A stretch of DNA of 64,000 nt from Pseudomonas monteilii (GTDB lineage Bacteria; Pseudomonadota; Gammaproteobacteria; Pseudomonadales; Pseudomonadaceae). Location: positions 310,001-374,000 of the forward strand of contig CP013997.1 of the NCBI GenBank assembly GCA_001534745.1, in the 5' to 3' direction. Made by a program: the position numbers and the translations under genes. Positions 43,430 to 52,362 of the stretch are shown here, one piece after another (position 1 is the stretch's first letter; the number at the start of each line of letters is the position of its first letter). A model generated the notes under the pieces. That model ran no database searches, was not told the DNA's origin, and saw only the letters and a program-made list of their open reading frames with translations.

Positions 43430-43891
43430 TCACACCGGCTCCCCCCGATCCACCTTGTGACTCAGGATGATCGACGTGGTCGTCCGCTCCACCCCCTCGA
43501 CCATACCGATCTGGTCCAGCAGCTCATCCAGCGCCTCGGGCGAATCGCTGCGCAGCCACGCCACATAGTCATACTCCCCACTGACCGCACACAGCTGCCG
43601 CACCTGCCCCATGGCGCTCAAGCGGCGCACCACCTCCTTGCCCGACCGCGGCCTGACACTGATCCCGACGTAAGCCTGCAAGCCTCCCTCGCTCATGCGC
43701 CGACCAAGCCGCACCCCATACCCCGTGATGACCTTGGCCCGTTCCAGCCGTGTCAGGCGCGCGTCCACCGTGGTCCGGGCGATACCAAGCTGTCGGGCGA
43801 GGTTGGCGACGGTCTCGCGGGCGTCGAGTTGAAGGAGATCGATCAGCTTGCGGTCGATGTCGTCCAGGGGGATAGCGTGCAGGTCGGACAT
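43430..43891 (-). CDS. Lrp/AsnC-family regulator, likely for davBA
   Basis: A 153-residue Lrp/AsnC protein. The N-terminal HTH IDRKLIDLLQLDARETVANL then ARQLGIARTTVDARLTRLE precedes the RAM effector domain (LQAYVGISVRPRSG; GEYDYVAWLRSD). Lrp relatives often sense an amino acid and regulate the next operon. Here davB lies downstream in the same direction after a 427-bp gap, so lysine is a plausible ligand, which is inference. Confidence 0.88.
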   Translation of the reverse strand: MSDLHAIPLDDIDRKLIDLLQLDARETVANLARQLGIARTTVDARLTRLERAKVITGYGVRLGRRMSEGGLQAYVGISVRPRSGKEVVRRLSAMGQVRQLCAVSGEYDYVAWLRSDSPEALDELLDQIGMVEGVERTTTSIILSHKVDRGEPV

Positions 43892-44000
43892 GGGAAGGCT
43901 CGATGGGGAAGGCGATACCGTACGGCGTACTGGTTCAGATCGGCAAGTGTCTGAGCGTGTGTTGCCTGAAGAGACTCGGCCGTGAGCCGATTAGCGCGGC

Positions 44001-44027
44001 TATTCGGCTCATCGGATGAGCCGAATA
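44001..44027. promoter_or_regulatory. Perfect 27-bp palindrome upstream of the Fic remnant
   Basis: TATTCGGCTCATC, one central G, GATGAGCCGAATA: two perfect 13-base arms. It lies 36 bp before the remnant's ATG, where an autoregulator would bind. Confidence 0.75.
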
Positions 44028-44063
44028 CAATGACTGGCTTGTTCCGTCGCGTGAGAACACGTC

Positions 44064-44384
44064 ATGAGTGCGCCTTTGTGGATATGGCAGCAATCTGAAT
44101 GGCCTGGTTTTCGAGACATCGAAAGGGTGTTAACGAAAGCCCGGTTCTGGCACGTGTACCGTGGGCAAGTGCTTTCAGCAGAGTAGATCAAGGTCCTCAA
44201 TCGTTTGCTCGATGGCGGAGAACGGGGCTTCGAGGAAGGCCTCAACGCCGCGCAGTACCAGGCGGTGGCGAAGGTCTCGAAAGCGACGGCGACACGGCAT
44301 CTGAGCGATCTGGTGCAGAAGGGGTGTCTGGTGAAGCTGCCGGGGGGAGGGCGTAGTACGCGGTACAGGGTGGCGCAGGTGTGA
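44064..44384 (+). pseudogene. Internally deleted Fic-family (DUF4172) gene
   Basis: Reading one frame from ATG 44064 gives LWIWQQSEWPGFRDIERVLT, the N-terminus of Fic proteins with a DUF4172 start. It then reaches a TAG at 44184 and continues without a shift as VLNRLLDGGERGFEEGLNAA with VSKATATRHLSDLVQKGCLV and GGGRSTRYRV, the C-terminal winged helix of the same family, to a TGA at 44382. About 106 codons remain of a family usually about 370 residues long. The AMP-transferase core (HPFxxGNGR) is gone, so the gene is dead. The intact frame on both sides of the join suggests an internal deletion. Confidence 0.8.
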
Positions 44385-44863
44385 AAGCAAGAGGATGCGC
44401 GCGCTGGGCGTGCGCCGAGGGCGCCCATGCGATGAGTGCGGTATCGACATCAGGCTGGACATCGACAACGGATAGGCCGAGCGAGCGATCCTCTCCGAAA
44501 TTACCTCTCGCGTTTGGCCTCTTTCCTACAGCGATCCATACCCTTCGGACCTATCCCACGTCCACTGTCTCCAAGGTCTGGCTGCCAGGATAGGCGTTCG
44601 TCGCTAAAGTCTTCCCGCCGCCGCAACCTTGGCGATCGGGCGTGAGGCCACGCCGATTCTGTTAGAAGGCATGCTGTCATGGGAGCCGTGCGCGAGCAGG
44701 CATTGCCTGGCCGGAGTCAGCCTCCTGTATCGCCGGTTCTCACCCCGCGTACGGCTGCCACCCGTTGCGTCGTAAAGTGCAATCATTGGATACGACACAA
44801 CTTTGATTTTTCGTAAAGTCTTGTATACCGTACATATCCGACCAAATGTCACGTATTCAGAAC
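44385..44863. other. Unassigned DNA between the Fic remnant and hipBA
   Basis: About 480 bp with no convincing gene on either strand. The last 60 bases are AT-richer (TTTGATTTTTCGTAAAG) and presumably hold the hipBA promoter. The motif CGTAAAGT occurs twice there (44771 and 44812). TGTATACCGTACA at 44822 is a weak inverted repeat that might be a HipB site. The left part shows no homology that I can name. Confidence 0.5.
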
Positions 44864-45115
44864 ATGGACTACGAACTGATCGCTACTCGTCTTGGTACCC
44901 AGATTCGACAACGACGAGTCAACCGTGGGCTGACGCAAGCCAAGCTTGCTGCCTTGGCCTGCGTTACACGGCAGAAAATCGTCGCCATCGAAAAAGGTGA
45001 CCTTTCGGTAGGGATGGCAACCTACGCGCGTGCGCTAGGGGCCCTAGGTTGTGAGTTCACCGTCACCCCTGCGGTCCTGCCTACTCTCGACGAAATTAAT
45101 GGAATCTTCGATTGA
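44864..45115 (+). CDS. hipB: HipB-like antitoxin (XRE family)
   Basis: An 83-residue helix-turn-helix protein. LGTQIRQRRVNRGLTQAKLA with CVTRQKIVAIEKGDLSVGMA is the XRE fold. The C-terminal tail LPTLDEINGIFD is typical of HipB relatives. It should repress its own operon and neutralise HipA. ATG 44864 is favoured over 44846; no strong ribosome binding site marks either. Its stop overlaps the hipA start. Confidence 0.85.
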   Translation: MDYELIATRLGTQIRQRRVNRGLTQAKLAALACVTRQKIVAIEKGDLSVGMATYARALGALGCEFTVTPAVLPTLDEINGIFD

Positions 45116-46311
45116 TGGACACTGCGCTTCAGGTGATGACACCACAAGGCGAGAGCGGGAAAGTCTTCGTCAGATCAGGCGACTATCTGTTTCGCTATCA
45201 CGACGACGCGAGGGCGCAGGCGGCGATCAGCCTGCTCATGCCTGTACGTCTGGACGACTACCACCACCGCGAACTGCATCCGATCTTTCAGATGAACCTG
45301 CCGGAAGGTTACGTTCTGGAGCAGTTGCGCAACCGCCTGGCCAAGGTAACGCCTGTTGACCCTATGTTGCTTCTGGCATTGTCCGGCAGCAGTTCGCCCA
45401 TAGGACGAGTCGCGGTCAGCTCGCTCGAAGTCGATGCATTGTTGCAGCGGCAGCAGTTTCCGGGAGAACGGCTGGATGAAATCCTTGCCTGGGACGGGGC
45501 TGAGGATATCTTTGCCGGTTTAGTGGACCGCTATATCCTGCGCGCCGGGATTTCGGGCGTGCAGCCAAAGGTGCTGGTGCCAGAGCACCAGGACTCGATG
45601 CCGCAGCGCTTCACGTCGAAAACGTCTGACCTCATCATCAAAAGCGGCAGGGATGAATTCCCAGGCCTGGCGATCAACGAGTTCCTTTGCATGTCCGTAG
45701 CCCGGGAGGCCGGAATCGCAGTGCCCGAATTCTATTTGTCCGATAACGCCAAGCTGTTCGTGATGCGCCGCTTCGACCGAGACGAAGAGCTCAACCCCCT
45801 TGGCTTCGAGGACATGGCGGTTCTGATGGGGCTGACGACCGGACAGAAATACAGCAAGAGCTACTCAGCCATCGCGAAGGCGATACGTATGTTCTGCAGT
45901 GCTGACCACGTGAGCGAGTCGCTGGAGCAATTGTTCGCTATCGTGAGCTTGAGCTGCATCGTCGGCAATGGTGATGCCCATTTGAAGAACTTCGGATTGC
46001 TGTACACCGAGCCGACCCAGCACACGGCCCGGCTCGCGCCTGCCTATGACATCGTCAACACAACCGCCTACCTTCCACAGGATGTTCTGGCGCTCGATCT
46101 GGTGGGCAACAAGTCGCTGTTCGCTTCACGCCAGGGGCTACTGGATTTTGCCCAGATCTGTAACGTGGAGCATCCGAAAGAGGTGATTCGAGGGCAGTTG
46201 GCTGCGTTGGAACGGGTACTGGATCGATCACCCGAGCTGCGCGAGCAGGCGCCTGATGTGGTCGCTGCGATCAAACGCTGTGCCGAACTGTTCTTGCAGA
46301 CGTTTGGTTGA
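45115..46311 (+). CDS. hipA: HipA-like Ser/Thr kinase toxin
   Basis: A 398-residue HipA-family kinase. ISGVQPKVLVP is the HipA ATP-loop motif, LIIKSGRDEFPGLAINEF a core stretch, IVGNGDAHLKNFGLLY the catalytic loop with Asp, and APAYDIVNT the metal-binding Asp, so it looks active. HipA relatives inactivate glutamyl- or other tRNA synthetases by phosphorylation and cause dormancy. It is shorter than E. coli HipA (440) because the N-terminal subdomain is compact. The base composition is less GC-rich than its neighbours, as expected for an acquired pair. The ATG at 45115 overlaps the hipB stop in TGATG. Confidence 0.88.
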   Translation: MDTALQVMTPQGESGKVFVRSGDYLFRYHDDARAQAAISLLMPVRLDDYHHRELHPIFQMNLPEGYVLEQLRNRLAKVTPVDPMLLLALSGSSSPIGRVAVSSLEVDALLQRQQFPGERLDEILAWDGAEDIFAGLVDRYILRAGISGVQPKVLVPEHQDSMPQRFTSKTSDLIIKSGRDEFPGLAINEFLCMSVAREAGIAVPEFYLSDNAKLFVMRRFDRDEELNPLGFEDMAVLMGLTTGQKYSKSYSAIAKAIRMFCSADHVSESLEQLFAIVSLSCIVGNGDAHLKNFGLLYTEPTQHTARLAPAYDIVNTTAYLPQDVLALDLVGNKSLFASRQGLLDFAQICNVEHPKEVIRGQLAALERVLDRSPELREQAPDVVAAIKRCAELFLQTFG

Positions 46312-46405
46312 TGCCTATCGCGTCTTAAGACAGCATGTTGCCGTGATCGATAGCGAGGCCTGTGGCCAGGAACAATCAACGTGATCAGAGGGATCTGAAA
46401 CGTAT

Positions 46406-46430
46406 GAAGCCGCGCAAGGCGCGGCTTCAA
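46406..46430 (-). terminator. Hairpin downstream of tRNA-Ile2
   Basis: TGAAGCCGCGC-AAG-GCGCGGCTTCA (read on +) is an 11-bp perfect stem placed just after the 3' end of the tRNA gene. The minus-strand loop is CTT and the hairpin is followed by TACGTTTCAG, so the T tract is weak. Confidence 0.65.
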
Positions 46431-46434
46431 AGAT

Positions 46435-46511
46435 GGTGGGCCCACACGGACTCGAACCGTGGACCAAAGGATTATGAGTCCTCTGCTCTAACCGACTGAG
46501 CTATAGGCCCC
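46435..46511 (-). tRNA. tRNA-Ile2 (CAU anticodon), CCA encoded
   Basis: The 77-nt minus-strand gene starts GGGCCTATAGCTCAG and ends GGGCCCACCA. The acceptor stem GGGCCTA/TGGGCCC pairs fully, the T-arm has GGTTCGAGTCC, and the anticodon loop is CTCATAA, so the anticodon is CAU. The sequence fits tRNA-Ile2, whose C34 becomes lysidine to read AUA, better than initiator or elongator Met; gene callers often label it Met. hipBA lies beyond its 3' end. Confidence 0.9.
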
Positions 46512-46524
46512 AGTGGTCGGCCGA

Positions 46525-49500
46525 TTATAACGGCGGTTGAGGGTAGGTGCCATCCGAAAGATCGGAAAATGCTATGCGTAGAAACGTCTGGGCGAATTCT
46601 TCCGCTGGCATCGGCAGCCCGACGATGTACCCCTGGATCTGCTCGCACCCTTCATCGGCCAGGAATTGCTGCTGGGCCGGGTTCTCCACGCCCTCGGCGA
46701 TGATGGTCAGCTGCATGCTCCGGCCCAGGGCGATGATGGCCCGGGCGATGGCTGCGTCGTGGGGGTCGTCCGGCAGGCCGCGGATGAACGATTGGTCGAT
46801 CTTGAGGATGTCCAGCGGCAGGCGCTTGAGGTAGCTGAGCGAGGAGTAGCCGGTGCCGAAGTCGTCGATGGCCAGCTGCACGCCCAGGTCCTTGAGCTGG
46901 TACAGGATCGCCAGGGCTTCCTCGGCCTGGCTCATGATGAAGTTCTCGGTGATTTCCAGTTGCAGGTCGCCTGCATTCAGCTGATAGCGCTCGAGCAGGT
47001 GCTCGATGCGTGCGGTCAGTTGGGTCTGGCGCAATTGCGCACCGGCCAGGTTGATCGAGAGCGGGCCGAAGGGCTGGTAGTGCTGTTTCCAGGCCTGCAT
47101 CTGCTGGCAGGCCTGCTCCAGCACCCAGTCACCCAGCTGCAGGATGCTGCCGTTCTCTTCGGCCAGGCCGATGAAGTGCTCGGGCGACACCTCGCCAAAG
47201 GTGGGGTGGGTCCAGCGGATCAAGGCTTCGGCGCCGACCAGTGTCTGGGTCTTGAGACTGAGCTTGGGCTGGAAGCGCAGGCTTAGTTCGCCGCGCTCGA
47301 TGGCGCGGCGCAGTTCGTGTTCCAGCGCGATGCGTTCGCTGGCCTGCACGGTGAGGTCGCGCGTGTAGGCTTCGACACGGTTGCGGCCCTTGGCCTTGGA
47401 GCGGTACATGGCGGCGTCGGCATTGCGGATCAGGGTGGCGACGTCGGTGCCGTCCTGGGGGTACAGGCTGATGCCGATGCTGGCGCTGGTGAAGAACTCG
47501 TGCTCGCCGGCCTGGAACGGTGCGTGGAAACAGGTCAGCAGCTTGTCGGCGATGGCACTGGCGTCGCTTGGTTTGTGCAGGCCGGGCAGCAGGATGATGA
47601 ACTCGTCGCCGCCCAGCCGTGCCACGGTATCGACGTCGCGCACCTGCTCCTTGAGGCGATGGGCGATACCCTTGAGCAGCAGGTCGCCGACCGGGTGGCC
47701 GAGGCTGTCGTTGATGTGCTTGAAGCGGTCCAGGTCGAGGAACAGCACGGCGCCCTGGCGGTTGGAGGTCTGCTCGCTGGCGAGGGTGGCATGCAGGCGT
47801 TTCTCGAACAGGGCGCGGTTGGGCAGACCGGTCAGCGAGTCGTGGTGCGCCTGGTGGTCGAGCTTGGCCTGGGCGTGCTTGATGCTGGAGATGTCGGCGA
47901 ACACTGCCACGAAGTGGGTCAGCTCGCGCTCCGTGGTGCGTACGGCGCTGATGGTTAGCCAGCCGGGGTAGATTTCACCGTTCTTGCGCTTGTTGTAGAT
48001 CTCGCCCTGCCAGTGGCCTTCGGCGTTGAGCTGGTGCCACATGGCGGCGTAGAAGGCGCTGTCGTGCTGGCCGGAGGCGAACAGCCTGGGGGTCTGGCCG
48101 AGCGCTTCCAGCTCGCCGTAACCGGTGATCTCGCTGAAGGCGCGGTTGACCGCCGTGATGCGTTGTTCGGTGTCGGTGATCAGCACGCCTTCGGCGGTGT
48201 TCTCGAACACGGTGGCGGCCAGGTGCAGTTTTTCCTGCATCAGGTGCCGCTCGGTGACGTCACGGGCAATGGTCAGGATGCAGTCCACGCCCCCGATGGG
48301 CAGAGGCCGTGCGGACAGTTCGCACAAGCGGATTTCGCCGTCCTTGCGGCGGATCAGGGCGGTGAAGTCGCGGACGAAACCATCGCGATCGAGTCGTTCG
48401 ATCATGCGCAGACGGTCGTCGGGGTTCACCCACAAGTCGATGTCCACCGATGTCTGCTCGCTGCTCGAATCGACGCGGTGTCCGGTCAGGCGACGGAAGC
48501 CGTCGTTGGCCTCCATCAACAGGCCGTCGTGCTGTCGCGTCAGCAGCAGGCCATCGAGAGACGCATGGAACGCCTTGGCGAACTTCTCTTCGGAGGTCTG
48601 CAGCTGTTGCTGTGTCTGCTTCAGCTCGGTGATGTCGCGCACCGTCACCACCGAGGCCAGCATGTTGTCGAGCTGGAAGTTCTCGGCCGAGGTCAGGCCG
48701 GTGAACAGCTCGCCGTCGCTGCGGCGGAAGGTCATTTCCAGGTTGCGGATGCCGCCGGCCTGCAGGCGGGCGAGCAGGGCGGGGGCAGTGTCGTCGGTGC
48801 CCCACAGGTTGAGTTCGGTGGGCGTGCGACCAATGACCTGCTCGGCCCGGAAGCCGATCTGTTCCTCGAACGCCTTGTTGACTTCCAGCAGCGCGCCGTC
48901 ACTGTGCCGGGCGATGACCAGGATGTCCGGGCATTGGGCGAAGACCGATGAAAACTTCTGCTCCGACAGGCGCAGGGCGGTCTCGGTCCGTTTGGCTTCA
49001 CTGATGTCGATCAGCAGCCCTTGCATCAAGGGGCGGTCGCCACGCTCGATCAGGTCGATCACCGTGTGCACCCACAGGCATTGGCCGTCTGCACGGACCA
49101 GTCGACAATCGAAGCTGAAGTCCCGGCCTGCCGCGGTTTCCCGGTGGCACAACGCGAGGACCCAGCTGGCATCGCTGGGGTGCAGGATGGCCTGCCAGAA
49201 GCCTGGCTTGAGCCACTCGTTGAGCGGGTAGCCCAGCAGGCCCTCGGCATGCGGTGACACGTAGCCGAACGTGAAGTGCTCGGCGTCGGCTTCCCATGCG
49301 ATGGCGGACAGGCCTTCCACCAGTCCGCGGTAATGGTGCTCGCTACGGCGCAGCTCCTTTTCCAGGGCAATGCGCCGTGCGTTCTCCGAGGTGAGCTTGC
49401 GGTTGGTGCGGATGACCGTCAGCAACATGATCAGCAACAGCACGATGCCGGGCAGCCCATACACCAGCGAGTCGTGCCAGAACGTGCGCTGGTCCACCAC

Positions 49501-50268
49501 ATCGCCCACCCAGCGCTGTTGCAGGGCGGCGACTTCAGCCGGATCGAGGTCGGCAATCGCCTTGTCGAGGATACTGGCCAGCACCTCCTGACCACGCGGC
49601 ACGGCCATCGCCAGCTGATAACGCAAGGGCGTCTCGCCACTGACGTGCAGCCCGTTGAGTTTCAACTGGCGCAGGCTCCAGATGCTGGAGGCGAGGTCGC
49701 TGACCACGGCATCGACCTCGCCGGTGGCCAGGGCTTGCAGGGCGGAGCCGACATTGGGCATGGGGGCCAGGGTGATGGCCAGGCCACTGTCGTGCAGCAG
49801 CTCATACGGGGCTCGGCTGGCCAAAACACCGACACGCAGCCCCAGCAGGTCGTCGATGTGGCGCGGCTGCGGGCCACCGTCGCGCGCCAGGATCACGATG
49901 GGGAAGTCCAGGTACGGACGTGTGAAGGTCAGGATCCGCTGGCGCTGCACCGTTGGCATGATGCTGGGCAGCGCGTCCACCTGCTGGGTACGCGCCTGCT
50001 CGATGACCTGCGGCCAATCACTGGCCTGCACGGGTTCCAAGCGAATGCCCAACCGTTTTTCGATCAGTTTTACATAGTCGGCAGCCAATCCCTGGTAACG
50101 ACCGTCCTGGCCACGGTACTCGAACGGCGGCCAAGCGCTGTCTACGCCCAGGCGCACGCGCGGGTGCGCCTTGAGCCAGGCGTGTTCTTCATCTGTCAGG
50201 GCAAGGGCGCCGGCGGTCGCGCTCCATACCAGCAGGAGCGGCAACAGAAGGGCCGGCAAAAAGGGCAT
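46525..50268 (-). CDS. Periplasmic-sensor PAS-GGDEF-EAL protein
   Basis: A 1247-residue membrane protein. A signal peptide (MPFLPALLLPLLLVWSATAG) precedes a SBP_bac_3-type periplasmic binding domain (about 25-265) and a transmembrane helix (GIVLLLIMLLTVI). Four PAS modules follow (about 330-790; e.g. QCPDILVIARHSDG). The GGDEF domain has RLGGDEFIILLP (from about residue 884) with an upstream RDVD that fits an inhibitory I-site. The EAL domain (about 1010-1240) keeps EALIRW, DDFGTGYSS and LKIDQSF. Both cyclic-di-GMP making and breaking seem possible. The start is MPFLP at 50268; longer starts add a non-secretory leader. The ligand, likely an amino-acid-like solute, is unknown. Confidence 0.87.
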   Translation of the reverse strand: MPFLPALLLPLLLVWSATAGALALTDEEHAWLKAHPRVRLGVDSAWPPFEYRGQDGRYQGLAADYVKLIEKRLGIRLEPVQASDWPQVIEQARTQQVDALPSIMPTVQRQRILTFTRPYLDFPIVILARDGGPQPRHIDDLLGLRVGVLASRAPYELLHDSGLAITLAPMPNVGSALQALATGEVDAVVSDLASSIWSLRQLKLNGLHVSGETPLRYQLAMAVPRGQEVLASILDKAIADLDPAEVAALQQRWVGDVVDQRTFWHDSLVYGLPGIVLLLIMLLTVIRTNRKLTSENARRIALEKELRRSEHHYRGLVEGLSAIAWEADAEHFTFGYVSPHAEGLLGYPLNEWLKPGFWQAILHPSDASWVLALCHRETAAGRDFSFDCRLVRADGQCLWVHTVIDLIERGDRPLMQGLLIDISEAKRTETALRLSEQKFSSVFAQCPDILVIARHSDGALLEVNKAFEEQIGFRAEQVIGRTPTELNLWGTDDTAPALLARLQAGGIRNLEMTFRRSDGELFTGLTSAENFQLDNMLASVVTVRDITELKQTQQQLQTSEEKFAKAFHASLDGLLLTRQHDGLLMEANDGFRRLTGHRVDSSSEQTSVDIDLWVNPDDRLRMIERLDRDGFVRDFTALIRRKDGEIRLCELSARPLPIGGVDCILTIARDVTERHLMQEKLHLAATVFENTAEGVLITDTEQRITAVNRAFSEITGYGELEALGQTPRLFASGQHDSAFYAAMWHQLNAEGHWQGEIYNKRKNGEIYPGWLTISAVRTTERELTHFVAVFADISSIKHAQAKLDHQAHHDSLTGLPNRALFEKRLHATLASEQTSNRQGAVLFLDLDRFKHINDSLGHPVGDLLLKGIAHRLKEQVRDVDTVARLGGDEFIILLPGLHKPSDASAIADKLLTCFHAPFQAGEHEFFTSASIGISLYPQDGTDVATLIRNADAAMYRSKAKGRNRVEAYTRDLTVQASERIALEHELRRAIERGELSLRFQPKLSLKTQTLVGAEALIRWTHPTFGEVSPEHFIGLAEENGSILQLGDWVLEQACQQMQAWKQHYQPFGPLSINLAGAQLRQTQLTARIEHLLERYQLNAGDLQLEITENFIMSQAEEALAILYQLKDLGVQLAIDDFGTGYSSLSYLKRLPLDILKIDQSFIRGLPDDPHDAAIARAIIALGRSMQLTIIAEGVENPAQQQFLADEGCEQIQGYIVGLPMPAEEFAQTFLRIAFSDLSDGTYPQPPL

Positions 50269-50392
50269 TCTGGGGTCTCGATCAATTGGACTGTTTCGAG
50301 TGTAGACGTGCATCGTTCTGCCAGAGTGACAGAAACGCCAACTGGAGAGGGTTTTTCGCACGCTGGGCATCGTGATCGTCAAGAAGCGCCCA

Positions 50393-50420
50393 TAAAAAAG
50401 CCCACTACCAGGAGTGGGCT
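50393..50420 (-). terminator. Terminator of the rpsU-dnaG-rpoD operon
   Basis: On the minus strand AGCCCACT-CCTGGT-AGTGGGCT is followed by TTTTT. It lies 25 bases after the rpoD stop. Confidence 0.88.
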
Positions 50421-50444
50421 CTTCAAGGTGCCTCGTGGCGCCAG

Positions 50445-52295
<1,851 letters not shown>

Positions 52296-52362
52296 AACAC
52301 CCTATCCACTGAAGGTCTTGGCGGGCAAAAAACAAGCCGAGGATTATACCCGAGCATGGACC

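Noticed and set aside
44604..44852. 82-codon minus-strand frame upstream of hipB
   Set aside because: No recognisable motif or ribosome binding site, and it runs across the hipBA promoter region.
43892..46434. att-like repeat of the tRNA 3' end marking an integrated island
   Set aside because: I looked for copies of the GGTTCGAGTCCG/GGGCCCACCA end in the pocket and found none; an att site cannot be supported.
46435..46511. tRNA-Met for the CAU-anticodon tRNA
   Set aside because: The acceptor stem and T-arm fit tRNA-Ile2; initiator features are absent, and I know this location near rpoD as the Ile2 gene in pseudomonads.
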